This document shows, one piece after another, positions 27,045 through 35,896 of a DNA stretch of 64,000 nt. Within the stretch, counting starts at the first letter, position 1; each line of letters starts with the position of its first letter. Position numbers and translations under genes: made by a program. The notes below the pieces were generated by a model that saw only the letters and a list, made by a program, of their open reading frames with translations, was not told the DNA's origin and searched no databases. Source of the stretch: Rhodocyclaceae bacterium (GTDB taxonomy: Bacteria > Pseudomonadota > Gammaproteobacteria > Burkholderiales > Rhodocyclaceae); assembly GCA_028869135.1 (NCBI GenBank), contig JAGWTC010000010.1, positions 1 to 64,000 on the forward strand, written 5' to 3'.

Positions 27045-27734
27045 TTAGCGTGAAATTGGGCAAGCCGAAGGCTGGACGAACTTAACAACGCTCTCGACCT
27101 CGTGAATTGTCGTATCAAACCATTCCGCACCGGGAGCATGTCGCTTCGAACCACGCGCCTCCAGGGTCGAATGAATAGCATCCTCCATGGCTGCGACGCG
27201 CTGCACCTCCCAAACGCCGAGAATTACGGGGTACTCAAAACAGCAAGTCGTCTTGCATTGCTGCATAACTCTCGCCTCGGCATCCCCCGTGGTCGTCAGC
27301 CCGATCTTGACGGGAAATCTAGCGCCATCGGCCTTAACAATAGACGGAAAGGAGTACGCATAGATGATTCCCGCCCCATCCGACTCAACGTCAATGGCTG
27401 CGGCATCGGCTTCTGCGATCTCCTCCTCAAGAGAGATATTCTTGAACATCCCCCCGCCTAGGTTCTCGAAAACTTTTAGATTCTCTGCGAGAAATGGGAT
27501 ATAGAAGCCGAAGATGGTGCTCATCTTCTCGGTGGCATCGCTCTTTGCTTTTTTAACCCTAAGTTCAAGTTGCTCCGCGCTGTATGTCTCGGCAAGAAGT
27601 TTTTTCGAGATATCTCTTAGGAGAAAGGGCTCATCCCCAAAGTTTTTGGTAATTTCTGCGATACGGGGAAGCAATTCATACCTCGCTGCGTTGTACACAT
27701 AAGAGCGAGAGGCTTCGAACGGAATAGTCATCAA
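27045..27734 (-). CDS. Orphan GIY-YIG (T5orf172-like) domain protein
   Basis: A 229-residue protein. Residues 1-115 are an unrecognised, charged helical domain. The second half looks like a GIY-YIG fold of the T5orf172/MUG113 type: GIIYAYSFPSIVK, then VKIGLTT, EARVMQQC, and RVAAMEDAIHSTLEARG followed by PGAEWFDT, where the Arg, the Glu of AMEDAIH and the EWF motif fit the family. These domains are common in phage and mobile genes, often of unknown role. Base composition is clearly more AT-rich than that of leuA and pepN on either side, which suggests acquisition by transfer. It is a single gene with no partner. Confidence 0.7.
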   Translation of the reverse strand: MMTIPFEASRSYVYNAARYELLPRIAEITKNFGDEPFLLRDISKKLLAETYSAEQLELRVKKAKSDATEKMSTIFGFYIPFLAENLKVFENLGGGMFKNISLEEEIAEADAAAIDVESDGAGIIYAYSFPSIVKADGARFPVKIGLTTTGDAEARVMQQCKTTCCFEYPVILGVWEVQRVAAMEDAIHSTLEARGSKRHAPGAEWFDTTIHEVESVVKFVQPSACPISR

Positions 27735-27805
27735 TGATCTCGTGAGAAAAGAAAGCTCTGGCTGAGCCCAACCCCGCAGGAAAATCGCCGATCAATCAAT
27801 TGAGA

Positions 27806-30490
27806 TCAGCTCAAGGCGCGATCCACGATTTCATACACGTCGCGCGACAAGCCTGCGTGGCTCCTGACCTGCTCCAGCGCGGCCTTGGCATGCGTCTGAC
27901 GGCCGGCATCGAATTTCTTCCAGCGGTCAAAACAGCGGGCGATGCGCGACGCGACTTGCGGATTGATCGCATCGAGCGCGAGGATCTGCTCGGCGATGAA
28001 GCGGTAGCCGGAGCCGTCGGCGGCGTGGAAGCGCGCATGATTGGCGCCGAAGCCGCGGATCAGCGCATAGACCTTGTTCGGGTTCTTGATGTCGAAACTC
28101 GGATGCTTGATCAGCTTCTGCACTTCGGCCAGCGCATTCGGCAGACGGCTCTGCGACTGCACCATCAGCCACTTGTCGACGACCAGCGCTTCCTGCTGCC
28201 ACTGCTCATGGAAGGCATCCAGCGCCAGCCGCCGCTCCGGCGTGTCGTTCATGCACAGCACCGACAGCGCGGCGTACTGGTCGGTCATATTGTCGGCGGT
28301 CCTGAACTGGTCCAGCGCCTGGGCGCGAACCTCGGGCGTGTTCAGTTCGGCCAGATAAGCGAGGCACAGATTGCGCAAGGCGCGGCGGCCGGCTTCGGCG
28401 GTCGTCGGCTGGAAGGGGCCGGTGGGCGCCGTCGTGTAAATAAGCGTGTTCAATGCGACCTGCTGCGTCTCCGCAATGAATCGGCGCAGGCTGTTGCGGG
28501 CCTGATGCAACGCATCCGGATCGACGACATCGAGCTGCTCGGCCAGCGTCGCCTCGCCCGGCAGCGACAGCAGCTCGGCGGTGAAGGCCCAGTCGGCGCG
28601 ACCGGACGGGTTCTTGTTCATGGTCTGTTCGACGATCCAGGTGATGGCCTCGGCATAAGCCTGCGGCCACTCGAATGCGCGGCCCGCCGAGATCGCCCTG
28701 GTCGCCTCGAGAATCAGCTTGCCCGAAAGGCGCTGCCCGGCTTCCCAGCGATTGAAGGCATCGCTGTCGTAGGCCATCAGATGCGTCAACTCTTCGTCCG
28801 TGTAGTCGAACTGCAGCACGACCGGCGCGGAGAAGGCGCGCAGCAGCGACGGTACCGGCTTGACGTCGATACCCTCGAAGACGAAGGTCTGTTCCGGCTG
28901 CGTGAGCTTGAGCACGCGCGTCTTCACGTAGGCACCGTCATCGTCCAGCAGCGGCAGGTCGGCGCCCTCCGGCCCGACGAGACCGACCGAGACGGGGATC
29001 AGATACGGCTGCTTGACCGGCTGGCCGGGCGAAGGCGCGCAGGACTGCTTGAGCGTCAGCGTGTAGGTTTGCGCTACGGCATCGTAGCTGCCGCTGGCGG
29101 CAATGTGCGGCGTACCCGCCTGCTCGTACCAGCGCAGGAACTGCGGCGTCAGTGGAGACGCAGCGACGCCGCCCGATGCATCACGCATGGCGGCGAAAAA
29201 GTCGTCACAGGTCACGGCCTGTCCGTCGTGCCGCTCGAAGTACAAGTCCATGCCCTTGCGGAAGCCCTGCTTGCCGATCAGCGTTTCCATCATGCCGATG
29301 ACCTGGGCGCCCTTTTCATACACGGTAGCCGTGTAGAAGTTGTTGATCTCCATATAGGACGACGGCCGCACCGGGTGCGCCATGGGCCCGGCGTCCTCGG
29401 GGAACTGGGCGGCGCGCAGCATGCGCACCTCCTGGATGTGGGTCACGTTGCGGTTGTGCACGTCCTTGCCGAAGCTCTGGTCGCGGAAAACGGTCAGGCC
29501 TTCCTTGAGCGAGAGCTGGAACCAGTCGCGGCAGGTCACGCGATTGCCGGTCCAGTTGTGGAAATATTCGTGCGCAACGACGCGATCAATATTCACATAG
29601 TCGGTGTCGGTCGCCACGTCCGGGCGGGCCAGCACATACTTGGTATTGAAGATGTTGAGGCCCTTGTTTTCCATGGCCCCCATATTGAAGTCGCCGACCG
29701 CGACGATCATGTAGTAGTCGAGGTCGCATTCGAGGCCGAAGGTGTCCTCGTCCCACTTCATCGATTTCTTCAGCGCCTCCATCGCATGCGGGCACTGATC
29801 GGTCTTGCCCGGCTCCACATAGATGGCGAGATTGACGGTGCGGCCCGAGCTCGTGATATAGACGTCGCTAATGCCGTCGAGCTTGGCGGCGACGACGGCG
29901 AACAGATAGCAGGGCTTGGGGAAGGGATCTTCCCAGCGCGCCCAGTGGCGATGCTTGACCTCGTCGCCCTCCTCCTGGCCGCTGGCCACGGGGTTACCGT
30001 TGGCAAGCAGCAGCGGCAAGCGATCCTTGTCCGCATGCAATGTGACGGTGTATTTCGACATCACGTCGGGACGATCCTGGAACCAGGTGATGCGGCGGAA
30101 ACCCTGCGCTTCGCACTGGGTGAAATAACCGTCCTTGGAACGGTACAGGCCGGACAAACGCGTGTTCTTGTCGGGATCGATGCTGACCACCGTGGTCAAG
30201 GTAAAAGCATCAGGCAGGTTGGATAGTGTCAGCGTGTCCGACGCCAGCGCATAGTCGTGCGGCAGCAAGGCGACGCCGTCGACAGCAACGCTCAGCGTCT
30301 CCAGCTCTTCGCCATCCAGCACCAGCGGCGCGTTGGCCAATGCGGCCTGCGGGTTGCGGCGCAGCGTCATCGTCGTCGTCACGATGGTACTGGCCGGCTG
30401 GAAGTCCATATCCACATCCACCGTATCGACGAGGAAGGGCGGCGGCGTGTAGTCCTTGAGATAGATGGTCTGGGGCGTTTCGGTTTTCAT
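27806..30490 (-). CDS. pepN: Aminopeptidase N (M1 family)
   Basis: An 894-residue cytosolic zinc aminopeptidase. It begins MKTETPQTIYLKDYTPPPF, has the exopeptidase motif GAMEN (MGAMENKGLNIF) and the zinc motif HEYFHNWTGNRVTCRDWFQL, followed by the family C-terminal superhelix. Length is standard for the E. coli PepN type. The open frame continues upstream to 30709, but that part overlaps the next gene and does not look like PepN. Confidence 0.97.
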   Translation of the reverse strand: MKTETPQTIYLKDYTPPPFLVDTVDVDMDFQPASTIVTTTMTLRRNPQAALANAPLVLDGEELETLSVAVDGVALLPHDYALASDTLTLSNLPDAFTLTTVVSIDPDKNTRLSGLYRSKDGYFTQCEAQGFRRITWFQDRPDVMSKYTVTLHADKDRLPLLLANGNPVASGQEEGDEVKHRHWARWEDPFPKPCYLFAVVAAKLDGISDVYITSSGRTVNLAIYVEPGKTDQCPHAMEALKKSMKWDEDTFGLECDLDYYMIVAVGDFNMGAMENKGLNIFNTKYVLARPDVATDTDYVNIDRVVAHEYFHNWTGNRVTCRDWFQLSLKEGLTVFRDQSFGKDVHNRNVTHIQEVRMLRAAQFPEDAGPMAHPVRPSSYMEINNFYTATVYEKGAQVIGMMETLIGKQGFRKGMDLYFERHDGQAVTCDDFFAAMRDASGGVAASPLTPQFLRWYEQAGTPHIAASGSYDAVAQTYTLTLKQSCAPSPGQPVKQPYLIPVSVGLVGPEGADLPLLDDDGAYVKTRVLKLTQPEQTFVFEGIDVKPVPSLLRAFSAPVVLQFDYTDEELTHLMAYDSDAFNRWEAGQRLSGKLILEATRAISAGRAFEWPQAYAEAITWIVEQTMNKNPSGRADWAFTAELLSLPGEATLAEQLDVVDPDALHQARNSLRRFIAETQQVALNTLIYTTAPTGPFQPTTAEAGRRALRNLCLAYLAELNTPEVRAQALDQFRTADNMTDQYAALSVLCMNDTPERRLALDAFHEQWQQEALVVDKWLMVQSQSRLPNALAEVQKLIKHPSFDIKNPNKVYALIRGFGANHARFHAADGSGYRFIAEQILALDAINPQVASRIARCFDRWKKFDAGRQTHAKAALEQVRSHAGLSRDVYEIVDRALS

Positions 30491-30548
30491 GGCGGACTCT
30501 GGAGAATGAATGTGCGGCGCTGCGTTTGCCGCTGGTCGGTACAGTGAA

Positions 30549-30851
30549 TCAGGAATGGCAATCGGCGGCGGTCTTGCGCATGCGCGCCAGCAGCGCATCG
30601 GCGTCTTCGGGCTTCGCCAGCGGAACCTTGGCCTCGTAGCCGGAGCCCAGAGCGCCGCCGCCGTAGACGATCTTGAACTCGTCCTTGCCGATCTCGACGT
30701 ACTGAACAATGGTGAGGTTGATGAGCTTGCGCTTGCCCGTGCCGTCGTCGGGCAGTTCGAAGAGGCAGAAACCGCCGCTGCCCTCGGCCGCCGCGGCTGG
30801 CGCCGGCGCCAGCACGGGGAGCAACAGCAGCAGCGATAGCAGAATCTTCAT
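30549..30851 (-). CDS. Small secreted protein of unknown function
   Basis: A 100-residue protein with a clear signal peptide, MKILLSLLLLLPVLAPAPAAAA, cleaved near residue 22. The mature part contains two cysteines (C29 and C98), possibly one disulfide, and the segments LINLTIVQYVEIGKDEFKIV and KVPLAKPEDADALLARMRK. It has no recognised domain. It sits between pepN and another tiny secreted protein upstream of it. The reading frame extends further upstream, but the signal peptide fixes the start at 30851. Confidence 0.72.
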   Translation of the reverse strand: MKILLSLLLLLPVLAPAPAAAAEGSGGFCLFELPDDGTGKRKLINLTIVQYVEIGKDEFKIVYGGGALGSGYEAKVPLAKPEDADALLARMRKTAADCHS

Positions 30852-30886
30852 GGCTGAATTATATGCCTGTCGTCTATGCGCCGATG

Positions 30887-31075
30887 CTAGCGGGCAAGGC
30901 GACACTGGGCATCGCGATAAGGACCGGAAAATCGGTGCCAGCCCTCGCCCGGCGAGGTCTGGGCGCACACCAGCCGCCCATCGATACGGCTTTCCCAGCG
31001 ATACCAGGCGGCGTTGCCGGCCCACGCCGGCAACGCCGCCATGGCGAAGCACAGCAAGGGCAGTCGAATCTTCAT
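30887..31075 (-). CDS. Tiny secreted protein of unknown function
   Basis: A 62-residue protein beginning MKIRLPLLCFAMAALPAWAG, a signal peptide with cleavage after AWA. The mature part has about 43 residues with two cysteines (LVCAQT and AQCRLAR), several Trp and Tyr residues and a WYRWES stretch. The start overlaps the purN stop by four bases (ATGA), so it is probably cotranscribed with purN. No known family. Confidence 0.65.
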   Translation of the reverse strand: MKIRLPLLCFAMAALPAWAGNAAWYRWESRIDGRLVCAQTSPGEGWHRFSGPYRDAQCRLAR

Positions 31076-31722
31076 CTCGCAGTCTCGGAAAGAGGAAATG
31101 GCGTCAGTTGCCCGGTGTCTGCATACTGGCGCAGGACTTCAACCAGCAGCTGTCGTTCCCGCAACTTGATGCGCTCCGCCAAGGTCTCGACGGTATCGTC
31201 GGGCAGCACGGGCACACGCGCCTGCGCGATGGCCGGGCCGCTATCGTAGTCGCCCTCGACGAAATGCACCGTGGCGCCGGACTCCGTTTCGCCGGCCGCC
31301 AGTACCGCCGCATGCACATGGCGGTCATACATGCCGGCGCCGCCGTACTTCGGCAACAAGGAGGGATGGACATTGATCATGCGGCGCCGGAAGGTCGCCA
31401 TGACTTGCGGGCCGAGCCGCTTCATGTAACCGGCCGTGACCACGATATCGGGCGCGACCGCCCGGAGACATTTGGTCAGGGCCGCGTCGAGCGCGGCGGC
31501 GTCCGCGTGCATGGCCGCACTCAGGTGAAACCCTGCGACGCCTGCGGCGCGGGCGCGACGCAGCGCGCCCGAATCGGCATTATTGGAGACGACGGCGACG
31601 ATTTCGCCCCGCAGCCCCCCGGCGGCAATGGCGTCCAGCAGCGCCTGCAGCGTCATGCCCTCGCCCGAGGCGAGCACGGCAATACGCAAAGGTGGCGAGG
31701 ATTTCCCGGGTTTGTTCGGCAT
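31072..31722 (-). CDS. purN: Phosphoribosylglycinamide formyltransferase
   Basis: A 216-residue enzyme transferring a formyl group from 10-formyltetrahydrofolate to GAR in purine synthesis. Landmarks are IAVLASGEGMTLQALLDAI near the start, the active-site stretch INVHPSLLPKYGG with the catalytic His, and TVHFVEGDYDSGPAIAQ with the catalytic Asp. It follows the usual order and length. The canonical SGxGSN loop is SGEGMT here, a small departure. Confidence 0.92.
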   Translation of the reverse strand: MPNKPGKSSPPLRIAVLASGEGMTLQALLDAIAAGGLRGEIVAVVSNNADSGALRRARAAGVAGFHLSAAMHADAAALDAALTKCLRAVAPDIVVTAGYMKRLGPQVMATFRRRMINVHPSLLPKYGGAGMYDRHVHAAVLAAGETESGATVHFVEGDYDSGPAIAQARVPVLPDDTVETLAERIKLRERQLLVEVLRQYADTGQLTPFPLSETAR

Positions 31723-31806
31723 AAGGACGGAACATCAGGCTGGCGACAATAGTCGTCAATATACAGGGTCGCGCCAGCGCCCTCGACGAACCAGGAGGAC
31801 ACAAAG

Positions 31807-32778
31807 ATGCTGATCAACTGCGTCGCCTACGAAAACGGCCACAAGCTTGCCGACATCGCCATTACCCAGATCAGCGAATATCTGAACCGACCCGGCTGCT
31901 TCGTCTGGGTGTCGATGCGCGATGCCGACGACGCCGAGCTGGCGGAGATGAAATCCGAGTTCAACCTGCACGAGCTCGCCGTCGAGGATGCCAGCCACGG
32001 CCATCAGCGTCCCAAGATCGAGGAGTACGGCGACTCGCTCTTCGTGGTCATGCACATGATCGAGTTCGCGCCCGACGACAGCATGCAGATCGGCGAGATG
32101 TGCATTTTCGTCGGCCACAATTACCTGCTGTCGGTGCGCAACCGCACGCGCTTGAATTTCCTCGGCGTGCGCGCCCGCAGCGAGCGCATGCCGCACCTGC
32201 TCAAGCACGGCTCGGGCTTCGTGCTCTATGCGCTGATGGACGCGATCGTCGACCAGTACTTCCCACTGGTACAGGAGTTCGAAACGCGCCTCGAAATCAT
32301 CGAAGGCCAGATCTTCGGCGCCAAGAACGCCGCACGCAGCAACATCGAAGATCTCTACAGTCTCAAGCAGGAGATCATGCAACTGCGCCACGCCGTCGCC
32401 CCGCTGCTCGATGCCGTCAGCAAGCTCGCCGGCGGCCGGCCGCCCAAGCCCTGCGACGGCATGCAGGAATATTTCCGCGACGTGTATGACCACCTGACCC
32501 GGATCAACACTTCGATCGAGTCCATACGCGAAACCATCACCACGGCGATCCAGGTCAATCTCGCCATGGTCGCCATCGAGGAAGGCGAAGTGAACAAGCG
32601 TCTCGCCGCCTGGGCCGGTATCTTCGCCGTCGCCACCGCCTTCGCCGGTATCTGGGGCATGAACTTCCAGCACATGCCCGAACTGCAATGGCGCTACGGC
32701 TACCCGGCCGCGCTCAGCGCCATCGCCGCGATCTGCTTCGTGCTCTACCGACGCTTCAAGAAGGCCGGCTGGCTTTAA
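31807..32778 (+). CDS. corA: CorA-type magnesium/divalent cation transporter
   Basis: A 323-residue inner-membrane channel: a large cytosolic domain of about 255 residues followed by two C-terminal helices with the GMN selectivity motif (IWGMNFQHMPE) between them. The start MLINCVAYENGHKLADIAI is typical of betaproteobacterial CorA, and AGGA GG-rich sequence precedes the ATG. It is a single gene, divergent from purN. Confidence 0.94.
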   Translation: MLINCVAYENGHKLADIAITQISEYLNRPGCFVWVSMRDADDAELAEMKSEFNLHELAVEDASHGHQRPKIEEYGDSLFVVMHMIEFAPDDSMQIGEMCIFVGHNYLLSVRNRTRLNFLGVRARSERMPHLLKHGSGFVLYALMDAIVDQYFPLVQEFETRLEIIEGQIFGAKNAARSNIEDLYSLKQEIMQLRHAVAPLLDAVSKLAGGRPPKPCDGMQEYFRDVYDHLTRINTSIESIRETITTAIQVNLAMVAIEEGEVNKRLAAWAGIFAVATAFAGIWGMNFQHMPELQWRYGYPAALSAIAAICFVLYRRFKKAGWL

Positions 32779-32792
32779 CGCGCCAGAAGAGA

Positions 32793-32868
32793 CTGCCCGC
32801 TTCCTTGCGGGGGAAAGGGCGGTGAGTCCCTGCTACTGCCGCGCCCCTCATCCCGCCCCCCCTGGAAG
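32793..32868. repeat. GC-rich dispersed intergenic repeat, degenerate copy
   Basis: A stretch around CCCGCTTCCTTGCGGGGGAA followed by GGTGAG and CCCCTCATCCCGCC. It resembles the CTCTCCC/GGGGAG-type non-coding repeats common between genes in proteobacteria; related stretches are at 35811-35876 and 45261-45284. Confidence 0.4.
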
Positions 32869-33026
32869 ACGGCCTCCGCCGCAGGCCGCGTCAGTAAGAT
32901 CTGCAAGTGTTACGAAGCGGCCGAGACTAACACCCGCTTACATCCGCCCCGCCGACTGAAACAGTTTCGGCGGCGGCGGCGTTTAAGGTTGTCTCCGCAA
33001 CATCACTGCCACGGAAGGAGACACAC

Positions 33027-33722
33027 ATGACATTCGCAATCCAGAAACTCAACGCTCAAACCGGGCTTTCCTCAGCCAGCCGACGCCAGCCATGGAAAGT
33101 CATCAGCTTCGTCGCCTCGGTCGCCGTTCTTTCCACGCAGGTCGCCCATGCGCAGGATTCGGGCTGGTATGCCGGCGCCAAGGCCGGCGTGACCAAGGCC
33201 AGACAAACCGATGGCGGCATCAACAGCGCCTTCGCCGGCCAGGGCATGACAGCCGACACCAGCCTCGACCAGCGCGACAATATCTACTCGCTCAACCTCG
33301 GCTACCAGTTCCACAAGAACTTCGCGCTCGAAGGCGGCTATGTCGATCTGGGCAAGTACAACTTCCATTCGAATATCAGCGCTCCGACCGCCGATACCGC
33401 CAGCGGCGACTATCGCGTCAAGGGATGGACCGCCAGCGCGGTCGGCATCCTGCCGCTGAACAACGGCTTCTCCGCCTACGGCAAGCTCGGTGCGGTATTC
33501 GCCGACACCAAGTTCAACGCTGCGTCGGATATCGGCGCCACTGCCATCGGCGGCACCAGCAAATCGTCCACGCGTCCCCTGTACGGTCTGGGTGTGAGCT
33601 ACGACTTCACCAAGCAGGTCGTCGGCAAGGCCGAATGGACGCGCTACGACGGGCTGGGCAACGGCAGCACCGGCAAGTCGGACATCGACACCTACACGGT
33701 CGGGGTCGCTTACAAGTTCTAG
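33027..33722 (+). CDS. OmpA-like outer-membrane beta-barrel protein
   Basis: A 231-residue protein with a long signal peptide ending near AHA (residue 42), then an eight-strand type barrel. Segments such as SGWYAGAKAGVTKARQ, FALEGGYVDLGKYNF and the C-terminal VGVAYKF, ending in Phe, match OmpA transmembrane domains. It lacks the peptidoglycan-binding OmpA C-terminal domain. GGAAGGAG precedes the ATG closely. Function is unknown beyond an outer membrane location. Confidence 0.88.
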   Translation: MTFAIQKLNAQTGLSSASRRQPWKVISFVASVAVLSTQVAHAQDSGWYAGAKAGVTKARQTDGGINSAFAGQGMTADTSLDQRDNIYSLNLGYQFHKNFALEGGYVDLGKYNFHSNISAPTADTASGDYRVKGWTASAVGILPLNNGFSAYGKLGAVFADTKFNAASDIGATAIGGTSKSSTRPLYGLGVSYDFTKQVVGKAEWTRYDGLGNGSTGKSDIDTYTVGVAYKF

Positions 33723-33811
33723 GCTTTACCGTTCAGGAACCCCTGAGTGCAATCGCCCGCCGTGCAGGCAAGCTGCCTCGCACCTCTCCTTGCTGGCCGA
33801 CGGCGATGCGC

Positions 33812-34828
33812 TCAGGTGGTTCTTTCCAGCGCACGGCTGTAGCGCGACATCGCGAAACAGCCGATCCAGTAAATGATCGCGATGAACAGATAACCGTCGA
33901 GCGCAAAGGCGCGCCACTTCGGATCGCCATCGACTGCAAGGCCCAGCGCACCTGTCAGTTCGAACAGACCGACGATGATGACCAGCGAGGTGTCCTTGAA
34001 CAGGGCAATCGCCGAGTTCATCAGCGCGGGCAGTACCTTGCGCAGCGCCTGCGGCAGAATCACCGACAACTGCACATGCCAGTACGACAGGCCCAGCGAT
34101 TGCGCCGCCTCGGCCTGCCCCTTCGGAACGGCCAGCAGGCCGCCGCGGATGACCTCGGCCATATACGCGCCGGCAAACAGGATGATGCCGACCAGCACGC
34201 GCAGCAGGGACGGAATGTCCCAGCCCTTGGGCATGAGCAGCGGGAAGAGGAAGGCGGCCATGAACAGCACCGCCACCAGCGGCACCCCGCGCACGATTTC
34301 GATGAAGACGGTGCACAAGGCGCGGAGCGCGGCCCAGCGCCCGACTCTTCCCAGCGCCAGCAGCACTGCCAGCGGGAACGCGCCGCCCAGGCCGAAGACG
34401 GTGAGCATCAGCGTCAGCGGCAAGCCGCCCCAGCGGGGCGTATCGACATTGGCGAGCCCGAACAGCCCGCCCTTGAGCAACAGCAGAAATACGGTCAGCC
34501 CCGACGCCCAGAGCAGCGCCAGGCGCCGACCCCGACGCCTCCGTATCGCGCTTGCGCCGAGCAGCCCCAGCATGACGAAGATGGCCAGCAAGGGGCGCCA
34601 TTGTTCTTCAAGCGGATAACGGCCGAAGAAGATCACGCGGTATTTTTCCGCCACCACGCCCCAGCAGGCGCCTGCGCCTTCGAGCGCATGGCAGGCGCTC
34701 GCGTCGGGCAGGAAGACCGCTTGCAGCACGGCCCAATCGAACAGATGCCAGCCGGCCCAGAGCAGCAGGATGCCGAGGGCGAGATTGCCCGCGCTCAGCC
34801 ATGCCCGTCGTTTCAACCTTGCCATCAT
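33812..34828 (-). CDS. aapM: Amino-acid ABC transporter permease (AapM-like)
   Basis: A 338-residue inner-membrane permease of the polar amino acid (HisM/GltK) class. Helices are visible from residue 12 on, with the EAA-type loop QAEAAQSLGLSYWHVQLSVI near residue 240. Length and the extended N-terminal half match AapM of the general L-amino acid transporter. The ATG at 34828 overlaps the stop of the upstream permease gene (ATGA). Confidence 0.88.
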   Translation of the reverse strand: MMARLKRRAWLSAGNLALGILLLWAGWHLFDWAVLQAVFLPDASACHALEGAGACWGVVAEKYRVIFFGRYPLEEQWRPLLAIFVMLGLLGASAIRRRRGRRLALLWASGLTVFLLLLKGGLFGLANVDTPRWGGLPLTLMLTVFGLGGAFPLAVLLALGRVGRWAALRALCTVFIEIVRGVPLVAVLFMAAFLFPLLMPKGWDIPSLLRVLVGIILFAGAYMAEVIRGGLLAVPKGQAEAAQSLGLSYWHVQLSVILPQALRKVLPALMNSAIALFKDTSLVIIVGLFELTGALGLAVDGDPKWRAFALDGYLFIAIIYWIGCFAMSRYSRALERTT

Positions 34829-35808
34829 GCGGAACCGCCCTGCCGGCGCAACAGCCGCGCATGCCAGCCACCCATGATTGCCGCCGTCAGCAGCGACAGG
34901 AACAGATACACCACCATGATGATGGCAATGCATTCCACCGCATGGCCGCTCTGGTTCAAGGTCGTATCGGCGACGGCGACGAGATCGGGATAACCGACCG
35001 CGACCGCCAGCGAGGAATTCTTGATCAGGTTCAGCAACTGATTGGCCAGCGGCGGAATCATGCTGCGCAAGGCTTGCGGCACGACGACGAAACGCAGCGT
35101 CTGCGCTTCATCAAGCCCCAGCGCCAGCGCCGCCTCGCGCTGGCGCTGCGAGACCGACTGCACGCTGCCACGTACCACTTCGGCGATATAGGCGGCGGTG
35201 AACAGCGTCAAGGCCGCTGCAACGGCAATGAACTCCGGCGTCAATGTCGCGCCGCCGCTGAAGGTGAAGGTCCCCAGCACCGGTCGTTCGAGGATCAGCG
35301 CACCGTTGCTCCAGACCGGCCACGGCAGCGACAAGCCGCTCTTCGACAACCAGACATCCGGCCCCCAATCGCCAAAAACGTGCCAGGCCTCATGCGGCAA
35401 CGGCAGGCGACCAATCAGCAGAACATAGACGATCAATACCTGGAGGAGCAGCGGCACATTGCGAAAGAGCTCGACATAGGCGACGCACAACCGCGCGAAC
35501 AAGCGATTGCGCGCCAGTTGGCCCAAGCCTGCCACGGCCCCCAGCAACAGGCTGGCAACGATGGCAACCAGGGCCACCGCAACGGTGTTGAGCAAACCGA
35601 CGACAAAGGCGCGGCCGTAAGTGTCGGCCGCATCGAAATCGATCAGCGTATCGCCGATATCGAAGCCGGCACGCTGCCCGAGAAAGCCGAAGCCCGGCTC
35701 CACCCCCAGCCCGCGCATCCTTGCGGCGACGACCGTGGCGAGGCCGTAGAGCGTCAGCAGGATGGCAACAACGATGAGGGCTTGCAGGGCGTAGGCGCGA
35801 AGCTTCAT
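34825..35808 (-). CDS. aapQ: Amino-acid ABC transporter permease (AapQ-like)
   Basis: A 327-residue permease partner. It has a first helix at residues 5-28, a long periplasmic insert containing the QRAGFDIGDTLIDFDAADTY stretch typical of AapQ, and the EAA-type loop QREAALALGLDEAQTLRFVV. It pairs with AapM as the transmembrane channel. It lies 88 bp downstream of the binding-protein gene, with a GC-rich repeat in the gap. Confidence 0.9.
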   Translation of the reverse strand: MKLRAYALQALIVVAILLTLYGLATVVAARMRGLGVEPGFGFLGQRAGFDIGDTLIDFDAADTYGRAFVVGLLNTVAVALVAIVASLLLGAVAGLGQLARNRLFARLCVAYVELFRNVPLLLQVLIVYVLLIGRLPLPHEAWHVFGDWGPDVWLSKSGLSLPWPVWSNGALILERPVLGTFTFSGGATLTPEFIAVAAALTLFTAAYIAEVVRGSVQSVSQRQREAALALGLDEAQTLRFVVVPQALRSMIPPLANQLLNLIKNSSLAVAVGYPDLVAVADTTLNQSGHAVECIAIIMVVYLFLSLLTAAIMGGWHARLLRRQGGSA

Positions 35809-35810
35809 CG

Positions 35811-35876
35811 CCGCGCCCCCTCACCACCGGGGTTAGCCCCGTCCCCCCTCGTGGGGGAGGGGTAGGGAGAGGGGGA
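35811..35876. repeat. GC-rich dispersed intergenic repeat
   Basis: On the minus strand it reads like CCCCCTCTCCCTACCCCTCC followed by a short GAGGGGGG arm: the pyrimidine-rich non-coding element often found in proteobacterial gaps. It lies between aapJ and aapQ. Confidence 0.5.
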
Positions 35877-35896
35877 AAGCACGTCAAACAATCCCA

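Noticed and set aside
27800-30226. An 808-codon plus-strand open frame opposite pepN
   Set aside because: Shadow of pepN, which has intact GAMEN and HEYFH motifs on the other strand; composition is Arg/His-rich and non-protein-like.
33092-34993. A 633-codon plus-strand frame continuing from the OmpA-like gene region
   Set aside because: Runs out of frame through the barrel gene and antisense to aapM; no ribosome binding site and low-complexity Gln/Arg content.
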